Origin: Streptomyces sp. Act143
GTDB taxonomy: Bacteria; Actinomycetota; Actinomycetes; Streptomycetales; Streptomycetaceae
Assembly: GCF_003143935.1 (NCBI RefSeq)
Contig: NZ_QFRX01000001.1
Span: 7,145,514-7,209,513 of the forward strand
Direction: 5' to 3'
Length of the DNA stretch: 64,000 bases
Program-made: the position numbers and the translations under genes
Part shown: positions 1-8,233 of the stretch, in pieces
Position numbering within the stretch: the stretch's first letter is position 1
How the letters are laid out: every line of letters begins with the position of its first letter
Notes under the pieces: generated by a model
The model's input: only the letters and a program-made list of their open reading frames with translations
What the model was told of the DNA's origin: nothing
Database searches by the model: none

Positions 1-129
1 GTCCAGGCGTTCGGCGGACGGGTCCACCAGGACGAGGTCCTCGACGGGCAGCGTGTCCCGCAAGCGGGCGAAGCCGTCGATGAGTTCGGGCGTGTAGGTC
101 GAACCGCCGCCTACCACGGTGAGTTTCAT
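1..129 (-). CDS. csnH: GH4-family 6-phospho-beta-glucosidase-like protein, N-terminal part (cut by window edge)
   Basis: Only the first 43 codons lie in the window, on the minus strand from an ATG at 127-129. The start reads MKLTVVGGGSTYTPELIDGF, the GGGSxYTPE nucleotide-binding start of glycoside hydrolase family 4 enzymes, which use NAD and a metal to cleave (phospho)glycosides. It begins 7 nt after the stop of the upstream permease gene, so it is the next cistron of the same operon. The order ROK regulator, solute-binding protein, two permeases, GH4 hydrolase matches the csnR-K chitosan-oligosaccharide operon of S. coelicolor; the symbol rests on that order and on family type. Substrate is inferred, and everything past residue 43 is unseen. 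Confidence 0.75.
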   Translation of the reverse strand, partial: MKLTVVGGGSTYTPELIDGFARLRDTLPVEDLVLVDPSAERLD

Positions 130-136
130 GTCGGGG

Positions 137-1030
137 CTAACCCTTCACTCCGGTGAGCGTGACACCCTCCACGAACGCCTTCTGCGCGAAGAAGAACACG
201 AGGATCACGGGGGCCATGACCAGCACGGTCGCGGCCATGGTCAGGTTCCAGTCGGTGTGGTGCATGCCTTTGAAGGACTCCAGCCCGTAGCTGAGGGTCC
301 AGGCGTTCTGGTTCTCCGAGGCGTAGATCTGCGGGCCGAAGTAGTCGTTCCAGGCGTAGAAGAACTGGAACAGGGCCACGGCCGCGATGCCCGGTTTCGC
401 CATGGGGACGATGACCCGCAGGAGGGTCCGGAGGTCGCCGCAGCCGTCGACCTTCGCCGCGTCCACGTACTCGTTCGGGATCGTCATCAGGAACTGGCGC
501 AGCAGGAAGATCGAGAACGCGTCGCCGAACGCCATCGGGATGATCAGCGGCCACAGCGTGCCGGACAGGTCCAGCTGCTTCGCCCAGAACAGGTACATCG
601 GGATGACGACGACCTGCGGCGGCAGCATCATCATCGAGATCACCAGCATCAGGGACAGATTGCGGCCCCGGAAGCGGAACTTGGCCAGCGCGTACGCCAC
701 GGGGAGCGACGACACCACGGTCAGCGCCGTGCCCGCGCCCGCGTACAGCAGCGTGTTGCGCCACCAGGTCAGGAAGCCGGGGGTGTCCAGGACCCGGCGG
801 TAGTTGCCCCACTCCCAGGTGTGCGGGATCAGGTCGCGGCTGAGGGCCTGGGTGTCGCTCATCAGCGAGGTCAGGAACACGAAGACGAAGGGGAGGGTGA
901 AGAAGAGGGCGGCGGCGAGGCCGAGGGAGTGGACGGCGATCCATTCGAGCAGGGCCCGGCGGCGCGCGGTGCGCTCGGCGGGCGACGCCGGGGACTTCAG
1001 CTCCACCGGCACGTCCAGTACTTGGGTCAC
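137..1030 (-). CDS. csnG: Carbohydrate ABC transporter permease (MalG type)
   Basis: This 297-residue inner-membrane permease is the second transmembrane subunit of a CUT1 sugar importer. It has about six hydrophobic segments and the EAA loop near residue 200 (DAAKVDGCGDLRTLLRVIVP), where the ATPase docks. The start is GTG at 1028-1030, two nucleotides past the stop of the upstream permease gene, so the pair is probably translationally coupled. No ATPase gene is present in the operon; such importers in Streptomyces are usually energised by the shared ATPase MsiK, encoded elsewhere. The csnG symbol follows operon order; the substrate, probably glucosamine oligosaccharides, is inferred from context. 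Confidence 0.85.
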   Translation of the reverse strand: MTQVLDVPVELKSPASPAERTARRRALLEWIAVHSLGLAAALFFTLPFVFVFLTSLMSDTQALSRDLIPHTWEWGNYRRVLDTPGFLTWWRNTLLYAGAGTALTVVSSLPVAYALAKFRFRGRNLSLMLVISMMMLPPQVVVIPMYLFWAKQLDLSGTLWPLIIPMAFGDAFSIFLLRQFLMTIPNEYVDAAKVDGCGDLRTLLRVIVPMAKPGIAAVALFQFFYAWNDYFGPQIYASENQNAWTLSYGLESFKGMHHTDWNLTMAATVLVMAPVILVFFFAQKAFVEGVTLTGVKG

Positions 1031-1032
1031 CG

Positions 1033-2001
1033 TCAGTCACCTGCCTGGATCAGGCCGCCCCGGCGCCGCATCAGGAACGCGGTGAAGGCCATCGAGAGGG
1101 CGAAGAGGACCAGGGCCACGACACAGGCCGAGCCGTAGTCGAAGCGCTGGAAGCCCAGGTTGTAGACGAGTTGGGGGAGGGTCAGCGTCGACTTGTCCGG
1201 GTAGCCGGGCTCGAACTGGGTGCCCGCGCCCTGGATCACGCCCGAGGCGACCTTCCCGGCGATCAGCGGCTGTGTGTAGTACTGCATCGTCTGGATCACT
1301 CCGGTCACGACCGCGAACATCACGATCGGCGAGATGTTCGGCAGCGTGACGAAGCGGAACCGCTGCCAGGCCGACGCCCCGTCCAGCTCCGCCGCCTCGT
1401 ACTGCTCCCGCGGTACGTCGAGCAGCGCGGCCATGAAGATGACCATCAGGTCCCCGATGCCCCACAGGGCGAGCAGGGTGAGGGCCGGCTTGGACCAGGT
1501 GGGGTCGTTGAACCAGCCCGGGGCCGGGATGCCGGCCTTCTCCAGGATCGAGTTGGCCGGGCCCGTACCGGGGTTGAGCAGGAAGGCGAAGGCCATGGTG
1601 GCCGCCACCGGCGGGGCCAGGTAGGGCAGGTAGAAGAGGGTGCGGAAGACTCCCGTGCCCGTCTTGATCTTGGTGATCAGCATGCCGACGCCGAGACCGA
1701 AGACGACCCGGAGGCTGACCATGACCACGACCAGCCAGAGGGTGTTGCGCAGGGCGGGCCAGAAGAAGGGGTAGTGCTCGAAGACGTAGGTCCAGTTCTG
1801 TGTGCCGCTCCACGTCGGCGGCCGGAAGCCGTCGTAGTGCATGAACGAGAAGTAGACCGTCGAGAGCAGCGGGTACGCGAAGAAGACCGCGAAGCCCACC
1901 AGCCAGGGCGACATGAAGGCGAGGTTGCGCAGGGCCTGTTTCCGCCGCTTCGCAGCGAGGTCGGCCCTGCGGCGCTTCGACGCCACGGTGATCGTGGTCA
2001 T
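1033..2001 (-). CDS. csnF: Carbohydrate ABC transporter permease (MalF type)
   Basis: This 322-residue membrane protein is the first permease of the CUT1 importer. A basic N terminus (KRRRADLAAKRRKQ) precedes six predicted membrane spans beginning near residue 30, and an EAA loop (EQYEAAELDGASAWQRF) lies near residue 205. Its ATG (1999-2001) directly abuts the stop of the solute-binding protein gene (2002-2004), and its stop is two nucleotides from the next GTG, so the three genes form one tight transcription unit. It would pair with the MalG-type partner to form the membrane pore. Symbol by operon order with the csn system. Confidence 0.87.
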   Translation of the reverse strand: MTTITVASKRRRADLAAKRRKQALRNLAFMSPWLVGFAVFFAYPLLSTVYFSFMHYDGFRPPTWSGTQNWTYVFEHYPFFWPALRNTLWLVVVMVSLRVVFGLGVGMLITKIKTGTGVFRTLFYLPYLAPPVAATMAFAFLLNPGTGPANSILEKAGIPAPGWFNDPTWSKPALTLLALWGIGDLMVIFMAALLDVPREQYEAAELDGASAWQRFRFVTLPNISPIVMFAVVTGVIQTMQYYTQPLIAGKVASGVIQGAGTQFEPGYPDKSTLTLPQLVYNLGFQRFDYGSACVVALVLFALSMAFTAFLMRRRGGLIQAGD

Positions 2002-3333
2002 CTACTTCGCCTGCGCAATGTCCGTGTCGATCTGCCGCGCCGCGTCCGCGAGGCCCTTGTCGAGGTCGGTGACCTTGCCGCTCTCGTAGTCGTAGCCGAG
2101 CTGCTGGATCGTGTTGAGGTACACGCCGCCGTTGACCGAGGCGGGGGAGGAGGACGACTTCGGGTTCGCGGCGATGTCGAGGAACGTCTTGAAGCGCGGG
2201 TCGTACGTCAGCTTCGGCGACTTGAGGGCTTCGAGGGTGGACGGCACGTTGTGGATGCCGTTGGAGAAGCCGACCACCGCGTCCGTGTCCGTGGTGATGT
2301 ACTTGACGAACTCCCAAGCCGCGTTCTGCTTGCGGCTGTTGGCGGCGATGCCGGCGATGGTGCCGGTGATGTAGCCCTTGCCGTACTGGTCCGGCTGGTC
2401 GTCGGGGACGGGCAGCGGGGCGACGCCGATCTCGAAGTCCGGCTTGGCGTCCACGGCCATGCCGAGGCGCCACTCACCGTCCAGCTGCATGGCGACCTGG
2501 CCGGTCTGGAAGGGGTGCTTGGGGCCCCACTCGTCGCCGAGCGTGGCCCGGTACTTCTCCAGCCTCCGGTAGCCGCCGAGTTCGTCCACCAGCTTCTTCT
2601 GCAGGGTGAACGCGGCCTTGAACGCGGGGTCCTTGGCGAGCCGCGACTTCCCGCTGGAGTCGAAGTACGTCGGCGAGAACTGCCCGAGATAGTGCTCGGT
2701 GGTGGTCTCCCAGCCGTGGTAGTTCGGCATGAATCCGAGCTGCTTGTAGGTGCTGCCCTGCTCGATCGTGAGCTTCTTGGCGTCGGCCTCGAACTCCGAC
2801 CATGTCCTGGGCGGCGAGCTGATGCCGGCCTTCTCGAACGCGGTCTTGTTGTAGTAGAGCCCGTACGCGTCGCCCAGCAGCGGCACGGCACAGCGGTCGC
2901 CGTCGAACTGGGTGTACTCGTTCATCGCGGCCGGGAAGGTCTTCGCCGGGTCGATCCTGGACTTCTCGAAAAACGGGTTGAGGTCGACCAGCGCGCCCGA
3001 GGAGCAGAACTTGCCCACGTTGTTCGTGGTGAACGACGAGATGACGTCCGGTGCCTTGTCGCCGCCCGTGCGCAGCGCCTGGTTGATCTTGTCGTCGGTC
3101 ATGTTGCCGACGACGTTGACGTGGAGGTTGGGGTGCGCCTTCTCGAAACCGGCGACCAGCGACTTCACGGCCTTCACCTCGGAGTCCGCGCTCCAGGCGT
3201 GCCAGAAGTTGATGGTGGTCTCGGCGGAGGCGTCGTCGTCGGCGCCGGAGGAGGACTGGCCGGTGCAGGCCGTGGCCAGGAGGGCGACGGAGGAAAGGAG
3301 GGCAGAAGCTGTTATTCGGGCGCGCTTGGGCAT
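2002..3333 (-). CDS. csnE: Extracellular sugar-binding lipoprotein of an ABC importer
   Basis: This 443-residue protein captures the sugar outside the cell for the importer encoded downstream. The N terminus carries a lipoprotein signal peptide with lipobox LATAC, placing the lipidated cysteine at residue 23, followed by a Ser/Asp-rich linker. The rest fits the family 1 extracellular solute-binding fold (TINFWHAWSA at the start of the mature domain, and NPFFEKS and GEWRLGM motifs). An AGGGAG ribosome-binding site precedes the ATG at 3331-3333. It lies 42 nt downstream of the ROK regulator and is probably cotranscribed with it. In the csn system the ligands are glucosamine oligosaccharides; that assignment here is by synteny. 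Confidence 0.87.
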   Translation of the reverse strand: MPKRARITASALLSSVALLATACTGQSSSGADDDASAETTINFWHAWSADSEVKAVKSLVAGFEKAHPNLHVNVVGNMTDDKINQALRTGGDKAPDVISSFTTNNVGKFCSSGALVDLNPFFEKSRIDPAKTFPAAMNEYTQFDGDRCAVPLLGDAYGLYYNKTAFEKAGISSPPRTWSEFEADAKKLTIEQGSTYKQLGFMPNYHGWETTTEHYLGQFSPTYFDSSGKSRLAKDPAFKAAFTLQKKLVDELGGYRRLEKYRATLGDEWGPKHPFQTGQVAMQLDGEWRLGMAVDAKPDFEIGVAPLPVPDDQPDQYGKGYITGTIAGIAANSRKQNAAWEFVKYITTDTDAVVGFSNGIHNVPSTLEALKSPKLTYDPRFKTFLDIAANPKSSSSPASVNGGVYLNTIQQLGYDYESGKVTDLDKGLADAARQIDTDIAQAK

Positions 3334-3375
3334 GGCGAGATCTCCCTGGGGCGGGCAAGAGGGTGAGAAGGGGGC

Positions 3376-4569
3376 TCAGCGCGAGGTGTCGAAGACCTCG
3401 TCACGGGTGGCGGCGAGCGCGCTCTCCAACGCGCCGCGCAGCACGGGCTGTTCGGGTACCTCGCCGATGACGAGGTGGGGGCGGGCCGCGGCCAGCTCCT
3501 CCAGTTCGGACTGGACGAGCGCGCGCAGCGGCTCGCCGCCGGCGGTGAGCGAGGCGCCGCTCAGGACGACGAGTTCGGGGTCGAGGACGGAGACGAGCGA
3601 GGCCAGACCGGTGGCGAGGCGGGTCGCGTACGTCTCCAGCAGCCGCTGGTGGGCGGGGTCCTCGGAGTGCGCGGCGCGCGCGACCAGGGCGGCGGCGGCC
3701 TCGGCGTACGGGCCGCTCGGGACGTCGTGGATGCCGAGTTCACGGGCCAGCCTGGGGAGGGCCTGAGAACCGGCCAGCTCCTGGTAGCCGCCGCTGTTGG
3801 CCTTGGTGACCTGCCGTACCAGCGGGGCGCCGGGCACCGGCAGGAAGCCGACCTCGCCCGCGCCGCCGGTCCAGCCGCGGTGCAGCCGGCCGCCGAGGAC
3901 GAGGGCGGCGCCGAGGCCCCCCTCGTTCCACAGCAGCACGAAGTCCTCGTGCCCGCGTGCCGCGCCGAGCCGCTGTTCGGCCACGGCGACGAGGTTGACG
4001 TCGTTCTCGTACTCCACCGGCATGGGCAGCGCGGCGGCGAGTTCGTCGAGGAGCGTCGGGGTGTGCCAGCCCGGCAGGTGGGAGGCGTAGCGCAGCCGGC
4101 CGGTGTTGGGGTCGAAGGCGCCGGGGGTGCCGATGGCGAGGCGGTGGATGTCGGCACGGGTCAGCCCGGCCGCCTTCACGGCGCCGTCGAGGGCGTCGGT
4201 GACCTGCTGGACGACCGGGGTGCCGGTCCTTCTGCCGGGGGTGGGCAGTTCGTACGAGCCGATCGTGCGGCCGGTGATGTCGGCGACGGCGGCCAGGACG
4301 CGTTCGGGGGTGACGTCGAGCCCGGCGGCGTGTCCGGCGGCCGGATTCACCTCGTACAGCTGGGCGTTGGGTCCGGGGCGGCCCTCGGTCGTGCCGCCGG
4401 CGAGCACGAGTCCGGCCGCTTCGAGCCGGGCCAGGAGCTGGGAGGCGGTCGGCTTGGACAGGCCGGTGAGCTTGCCGATCCGGGTGCGGGAGAGGGGGCC
4501 GTGCTCCAGGAGGAGGTCGAGGGCGGCACGGTCGTTCATGGCGCGCAGGGTGCTGGGGGTGCCTGCCAT
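3376..4569 (-). CDS. csnR: ROK-family transcriptional regulator of the csn operon
   Basis: This 397-residue protein has an N-terminal winged helix (about residues 15-60, SRTRIGKLTGLSKPTASQLL as recognition region) fused to a ROK sugar-sensing domain (IGTPGAF near 142, NEGGLGAALVLGG near 213, GGAGEVGFLPV near 233). The cysteine cluster that binds zinc in many ROK proteins is absent, as is common in actinomycete ROK regulators. It is the first gene of the uptake operon, with a GGAGAGGGG ribosome-binding site, and a perfect TAGGAA-N3-TTCCTA palindrome lies about 55 nt upstream of its ATG. CsnR of S. coelicolor represses chitosan-oligosaccharide uptake and chitosanase genes; the same role is inferred from gene order and operator form. 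Confidence 0.85.
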   Translation of the reverse strand: MAGTPSTLRAMNDRAALDLLLEHGPLSRTRIGKLTGLSKPTASQLLARLEAAGLVLAGGTTEGRPGPNAQLYEVNPAAGHAAGLDVTPERVLAAVADITGRTIGSYELPTPGRRTGTPVVQQVTDALDGAVKAAGLTRADIHRLAIGTPGAFDPNTGRLRYASHLPGWHTPTLLDELAAALPMPVEYENDVNLVAVAEQRLGAARGHEDFVLLWNEGGLGAALVLGGRLHRGWTGGAGEVGFLPVPGAPLVRQVTKANSGGYQELAGSQALPRLARELGIHDVPSGPYAEAAAALVARAAHSEDPAHQRLLETYATRLATGLASLVSVLDPELVVLSGASLTAGGEPLRALVQSELEELAAARPHLVIGEVPEQPVLRGALESALAATRDEVFDTSR

Positions 4570-4622
4570 GTGTGCCCCTCTCCTGGGATCGGTCCGCAGC
4601 TGACTTTACGGAAGGTGACTGT

Positions 4623-4637
4623 TAGGAAGGTTTCCTA
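4623..4637. promoter_or_regulatory. ROK-type operator palindrome upstream of csnR
   Basis: TAGGAAGGTTTCCTA is a perfect inverted repeat of six-base arms around GGT, located 53-67 nt upstream of the csnR ATG. ROK regulators of Streptomyces are known to bind pseudopalindromes of the AGGAAA/TTTCCT type, so this is the natural autoregulatory site for CsnR. Confidence 0.7.
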
Positions 4638-4692
4638 TCGGATGCAGGGAACATAGATCCGGACCGTGGGGGAGTCAAGGGGGGATGAACGA

Positions 4693-4734
4693 ACCGCCCC
4701 GGCAGGAAACGGAGTCGTTACCTGCCGGGGCGGT
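4693..4734 (-). terminator. Hairpin terminator downstream of the MscS-like gene
   Basis: A perfect 14-bp GC-rich stem (4693-4706 with 4721-4734) with a 14-nt loop lies about 65 nt past the stop of the minus-strand channel gene. There is no U-tract, as usual for streptomycete terminators. Confidence 0.6.
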
Positions 4735-4800
4735 CCGGGGGCGTTGCGGGGCGGGACGTACCCGCGAAGAGGCCGGGGGCGGCGTGTCCTCCCGTGCCCG

Positions 4801-5895
4801 CTACTTCGCCACGCTCGGCGGCGTCAGCGGAGTGGCGGCCTGGGCCTGCGGGGACGAGGTGTTGGAGTAGGCCGACGGGGCCGCCATGCCCGCCGTCGGG
4901 TCGGGGGCCGGTTCGGGGGCCGCCGCGACGGCCGAGCCGCCGACGATGTCGATGTCCGCCGCGTCGAAGGCGTGCTTCACACGCCAGCGCAGTTCGCGCT
5001 CGACCGTCAGCGCCTTGCCCGGCATCGTCTTCGCCGAGACGCGGACCACCATCGAGTCCAGCAGCACGCTGTCCAGGCCCAGGACCTCGATCGGGCCCCA
5101 CAGGAGCTCGTTCCAGGGCTCCTCCTTGCTCATGCGTTCCGCGACCTCGTCGATCGTCGACTTCACCTTGTCCAGCTCCTCGTCGGAGCGGACCGTGACG
5201 TCCACGCCGGCCGTGGCCCAGCCCTGGGAGAGGTTGCCGATGCGCTTGACCTCGCCGTTGCGGACGTACCAGATCTCGCCGTTGTCGCCGCGGAGCTTCG
5301 TCACGCGCAGGCCCACCTCGATGACCTCGCCGGACGCCACCCCCGCGTCGATCGTGTCGCCCACGCCGTACTGGTCCTCCAGGATCATGAAGACGCCGGA
5401 GAGGAAGTCCGTGACGAGGTTGCGGGCGCCGAAACCGATCGCCACGCCCGCCACACCGGCCGAGGCGAGGAGCGGGGCGAGGTTGATCTCGAAGGTGGCC
5501 AGGATCATCAGGGCCGCCGTGCCCATGATCAGGAAGCTGGCCACCGAGCGGAGGACCGAGCCGATCGCCTGGGAGCGCTGGCGGCGGCGCTCCACATTGA
5601 CCAGGAGGCCGCCCAGCGCCGTGCCGTCGACCGCCTGGACCGTGCGGTTCATGCGATCTATGAGCTTGGTGATCGCCCGCCGGACCGCGACTCTCAGCAC
5701 CGCCGCTATCACCAGGATCAGCAGCACGCGCAGACCGATCGCCAGCCAGGTCGACCAGTTCTGCTCGACCCAGCTGGCGGCGTTCGTCGCGCTCTCCTGG
5801 GCGTCCTGGAGCGAGGGGACGGTCGCGGTCTGGCTCTCCGAGGGAGAGGGCGACGGCGTCGCGGTCGCGGCCAGTAGGGCGGCGGGCAAGGACAC
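4801..5895 (-). CDS. Mechanosensitive ion channel (MscS family)
   Basis: This 364-residue membrane protein should be a small-conductance channel that opens under membrane tension. After a Ser/Pro-rich N terminus there are membrane spans near residues 50-70 and 118-138, followed by a Gly/Ala-rich helix (LLASAGVAGVAIGFGARNLV, about 145-164) that matches the pore-lining TM3 of MscS. The soluble beta domain follows with YGVGDTID and a YVRNGEV segment. The C-terminal 50 residues are Pro/Ala-rich and probably disordered. The start is GTG at 5893-5895 (VSLPAALLAA). It is a single gene with its own terminator downstream. Confidence 0.87.
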   Translation of the reverse strand: MSLPAALLAATATPSPSPSESQTATVPSLQDAQESATNAASWVEQNWSTWLAIGLRVLLILVIAAVLRVAVRRAITKLIDRMNRTVQAVDGTALGGLLVNVERRRQRSQAIGSVLRSVASFLIMGTAALMILATFEINLAPLLASAGVAGVAIGFGARNLVTDFLSGVFMILEDQYGVGDTIDAGVASGEVIEVGLRVTKLRGDNGEIWYVRNGEVKRIGNLSQGWATAGVDVTVRSDEELDKVKSTIDEVAERMSKEEPWNELLWGPIEVLGLDSVLLDSMVVRVSAKTMPGKALTVERELRWRVKHAFDAADIDIVGGSAVAAAPEPAPDPTAGMAAPSAYSNTSSPQAQAATPLTPPSVAK

Positions 5896-6187
5896 GGCAG
5901 GAACCTCCAGGTGCAGCGTCCGCGGCCCGGCCGATGGTCAAGGTCACGGAAAGGTCACCGGGCGGCAGACCCACCACACTAACGGTGCATCGTGTGGGGA
6001 TCGTTGCAATGTTCGGGGGAGAGACCGTGCTCACCTGGGGATGTAGTAGGCAGTGGTCTCAGGTGTGGTCGAAAACACTTCCAGCCCGTTACCGGGAGAT
6101 GGTGGCGCTTCCACCAGGCATGAGGGGAGACTGACTACAGATCGTCCCGGCGCGAGCCACGCGCCGCCGACGCCCAAGGAGGCATCC
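5896..6187. promoter_or_regulatory. Divergent intergenic region between the MscS-like and HNH genes
   Basis: This 292-nt gap must hold the promoters of both divergent genes. I see no strong palindrome or convincing paired promoter hexamers. The open frame that extends the HNH gene upstream to 6053 lacks family similarity and is better read as leader. Confidence 0.4.
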
Positions 6188-6724
6188 GTGCCGCATGTCC
6201 TGGTCCTCAACGCGTCGTACGAGCCACTGGGCGTCGTACCGCTCCGCCGCGCGCTCGTCCTCGTCCTCGAAAACAAGGCCGTGTGCCTCGAGGAGTCCGG
6301 CGCCTTCATGCACAGCGCGACCGTCACAGTCCCCGCACCAAGCGTGGTCCGGCTCAAGCGATTCGTGCGGGTTCCCTATCGGGGGCCCGTTCCTCTGACC
6401 CGCCGCGCGCTCTTCGCCCGCGACGGGGGCCGGTGCATGTACTGCGGTGGCGTCGCAACCAGCGTCGACCACGTCATCCCGCGCAGCCGCGGGGGCAAGC
6501 ACGTCTGGGACAACGTGGTGGCCTCGTGCCGCCGCTGCAACCACGTGAAGGCCGACCGGCATCTGTTCGAGATCGGCTGGCGGCTGCGCCACAAACCCGC
6601 TCCGCCCACCGGCCTGGCCTGGCGCATCATCGGCACCGGGCACAGGGATCCGCGCTGGCTGCCGTACTTGCAGCCGTTCGGCGCGGACGACGCCCTGGCC
6701 CGGATCGACGGCATCTCTGCCTGA
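6188..6724 (+). CDS. HNH endonuclease-family protein
   Basis: This 178-residue protein carries a complete zinc-stabilised HNH nuclease fold in its second half: C83-x2-C86, D94-H95, N109 and C114-x2-C117-N118-H119. The N-terminal 70 residues (PHVLVLNASYEPLGVVPLRR) form the conserved leader domain seen in a widespread single-copy actinobacterial HNH protein of this length. The GTG start at 6188 is chosen because an AAGGAGG site lies 5-10 nt upstream and family conservation begins here. Its biological target is unknown. It is flanked by no restriction or phage genes, so a housekeeping DNA-processing role is more likely than defence. Confidence 0.85.
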   Translation: MPHVLVLNASYEPLGVVPLRRALVLVLENKAVCLEESGAFMHSATVTVPAPSVVRLKRFVRVPYRGPVPLTRRALFARDGGRCMYCGGVATSVDHVIPRSRGGKHVWDNVVASCRRCNHVKADRHLFEIGWRLRHKPAPPTGLAWRIIGTGHRDPRWLPYLQPFGADDALARIDGISA

Positions 6725-6771
6725 CGACGATCCGGGCCTTCGTGTTGTCCGGCGGGCGTGCCGGGTGTGCT

Positions 6772-6800
6772 GTCCCGGGGGTCCCCCGTGCCCCCGGGAC
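6772..6800. terminator. Hairpin between the convergent HNH and permease genes
   Basis: A perfect 10-bp stem (GTCCCGGGGG paired with CCCCCGGGAC) with a 9-nt loop lies between two convergent stop codons and can serve both directions. Confidence 0.6.
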
Positions 6801-6805
6801 GACAG

Positions 6806-6849
6806 TCATGGGCGCCTCACGCGTCCCGGGTCATGGGCGCCTCACGCGT
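6806..6849. repeat. 19-bp direct repeat spanning the permease stop codon
   Basis: TCATGGGCGCCTCACGCGT occurs at 6806-6824 and again at 6831-6849. The second copy contains the last codons and stop of the minus-strand permease gene, so the 3' end of that gene has been duplicated in its trailer. Confidence 0.85.
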
Positions 6850-8233
6850 ACCGCAGCTCCGCCGGACGCAGTGAACGGCGCAGCAGCGGCAGCGCGGTGG
6901 CGGCGGCCAGCAGACAGGCCGCGAACACCGCCACCGGCGCCACCAGTGCCAGGTACGGCACCGCCGGCGAGCCGTGCGCGGAGACGACCGAGCCGTACCA
7001 GACGCTGATCGTCAGACCGCCGAGGCCCGCGACCGTCAGCGCCGGTGCCAGCGGCAGCGCGGTCTCCAGCAGGGTCGCCCGCGCGAGGACCGAGTAGGGC
7101 ACCCCCGCCGCCGACTGGGCGGCCAGCCCCCGGCGCCGGGTGGCCACGGACTCCGCGGTGCCGACGGCCAGCGCGGTCAGGACCAGCACGAGGGCGGCGA
7201 GGATCACCAGGCCCGTGAGGTTCAGGCCGCCCTCGACGTCCTCGATCCGCCCGTCGTAGCCGTGCTCCCGGGAGTGCAGGGCCGACAGCAGCACCTGCCG
7301 TATCCCCAGGAAACCCGAGCCGACCACGGTCACCAGCAGCACCGCCGCATGCGTCCGCGCCGCCGCCCACGGGTCGTCGCGCAGCCGTCCCGCCGCGATC
7401 AGCACCGCCGGGCTCTTGGCGCGGACGGACAGCCCCTCGCCCAGCTGCCGGGCCGAGGCGCCGGTCAGCCACACCGCGACGGCGCCCACCAGGAGACAGA
7501 GGCAGAACACCGTGACCGGGGTGAGCGCGAACTCGAACGGCACGTCGTGGAAGGGCGTCGTCAGCACGTACACCACCAGCAGCCCGAGCAGCGCGGTCGC
7601 CACCCGGAACAGCCGCCCGGGCCCCTCGGCGGGCCGCTCCCGGCGCAGCCGGCCCAGCGGCGAGGCCACCAGCCGGCGCAGGGCGAGCACGCTCACGGCC
7701 ACCCCCAGCACCGGCACCAGGACGGCCACCACGGCCATGACCGCCCAGGCCAGCGGGTCGGGCCGGTGCCACACCCGGAGCAGGGTCGGTACGGCGGCGA
7801 CCGTGGCCACCGCCGAACCGGCCAGACAGGCCAGCCCTGACTCCAGCGCCGCGATCCGCCGCACCTGTCCCGGCGTGGCCCCCGCCAGCCGCAGCGCGGC
7901 CAGCCTGCGCTCGCGGTGCACGGCGCCGATCCGGGCGCACTGGCCGAGGAAGCCGAGCACCGGGACGAGCAGCATCAGCAGCGCGGTGATCACACCGATG
8001 CGGGTGCCCGGCTGGTCGAGCATGCCGTAGCCGACGGGGATGTGGTACCGCCCGCTCAGCGACAGCAGCGCGGCGACGACCAGACCGACCCCGGTCGCCA
8101 GCGCCGCCCCGACCCCCGTCAGCAACGCCCGCCACCCCTCCCGCCGGTCCGAACCCCGGGTGAGCAGCCAGGCCAGCCGGAGATCGGCACGCAGGTGCCC
8201 ACGGGCGCCGGTGTGGTGCGCGTACGTCGTCAC
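6842..8233 (-). CDS. FtsX-like ABC transporter permease
   Basis: This 463-residue integral membrane protein has about eight hydrophobic segments, two FtsX-type modules (near residues 100-240 and 330-460) and no large extracellular domain, unlike MacB. The GTG start at 8231-8233 overlaps the stop of the upstream ATPase by 4 nt (GTGA), and N-terminal homology (TTYAHHTGARGHLRADLRLAW) begins there. Together with the ATPase it should form an exporter for an unknown substrate, possibly a peptide or membrane-active compound. It is the third gene of a padR-ATPase-permease operon, so expression is probably induced by the compound sensed by the PadR protein. Confidence 0.85.
   Translation of the reverse strand: MTTYAHHTGARGHLRADLRLAWLLTRGSDRREGWRALLTGVGAALATGVGLVVAALLSLSGRYHIPVGYGMLDQPGTRIGVITALLMLLVPVLGFLGQCARIGAVHRERRLAALRLAGATPGQVRRIAALESGLACLAGSAVATVAAVPTLLRVWHRPDPLAWAVMAVVAVLVPVLGVAVSVLALRRLVASPLGRLRRERPAEGPGRLFRVATALLGLLVVYVLTTPFHDVPFEFALTPVTVFCLCLLVGAVAVWLTGASARQLGEGLSVRAKSPAVLIAAGRLRDDPWAAARTHAAVLLVTVVGSGFLGIRQVLLSALHSREHGYDGRIEDVEGGLNLTGLVILAALVLVLTALAVGTAESVATRRRGLAAQSAAGVPYSVLARATLLETALPLAPALTVAGLGGLTISVWYGSVVSAHGSPAVPYLALVAPVAVFAACLLAAATALPLLRRSLRPAELRYA

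Noticed and set aside
53..1138. Long plus-strand frame opposite the csn permease genes
   Set aside because: It is antisense to permeases with clear EAA loops; the frame has no family similarity and no ribosome-binding site.
6053..6187. N-terminal extension of the HNH protein to an ATG at 6053
   Set aside because: A strong AAGGAGG site precedes the GTG at 6188, where family conservation begins; the extra 45 residues look like translated leader.
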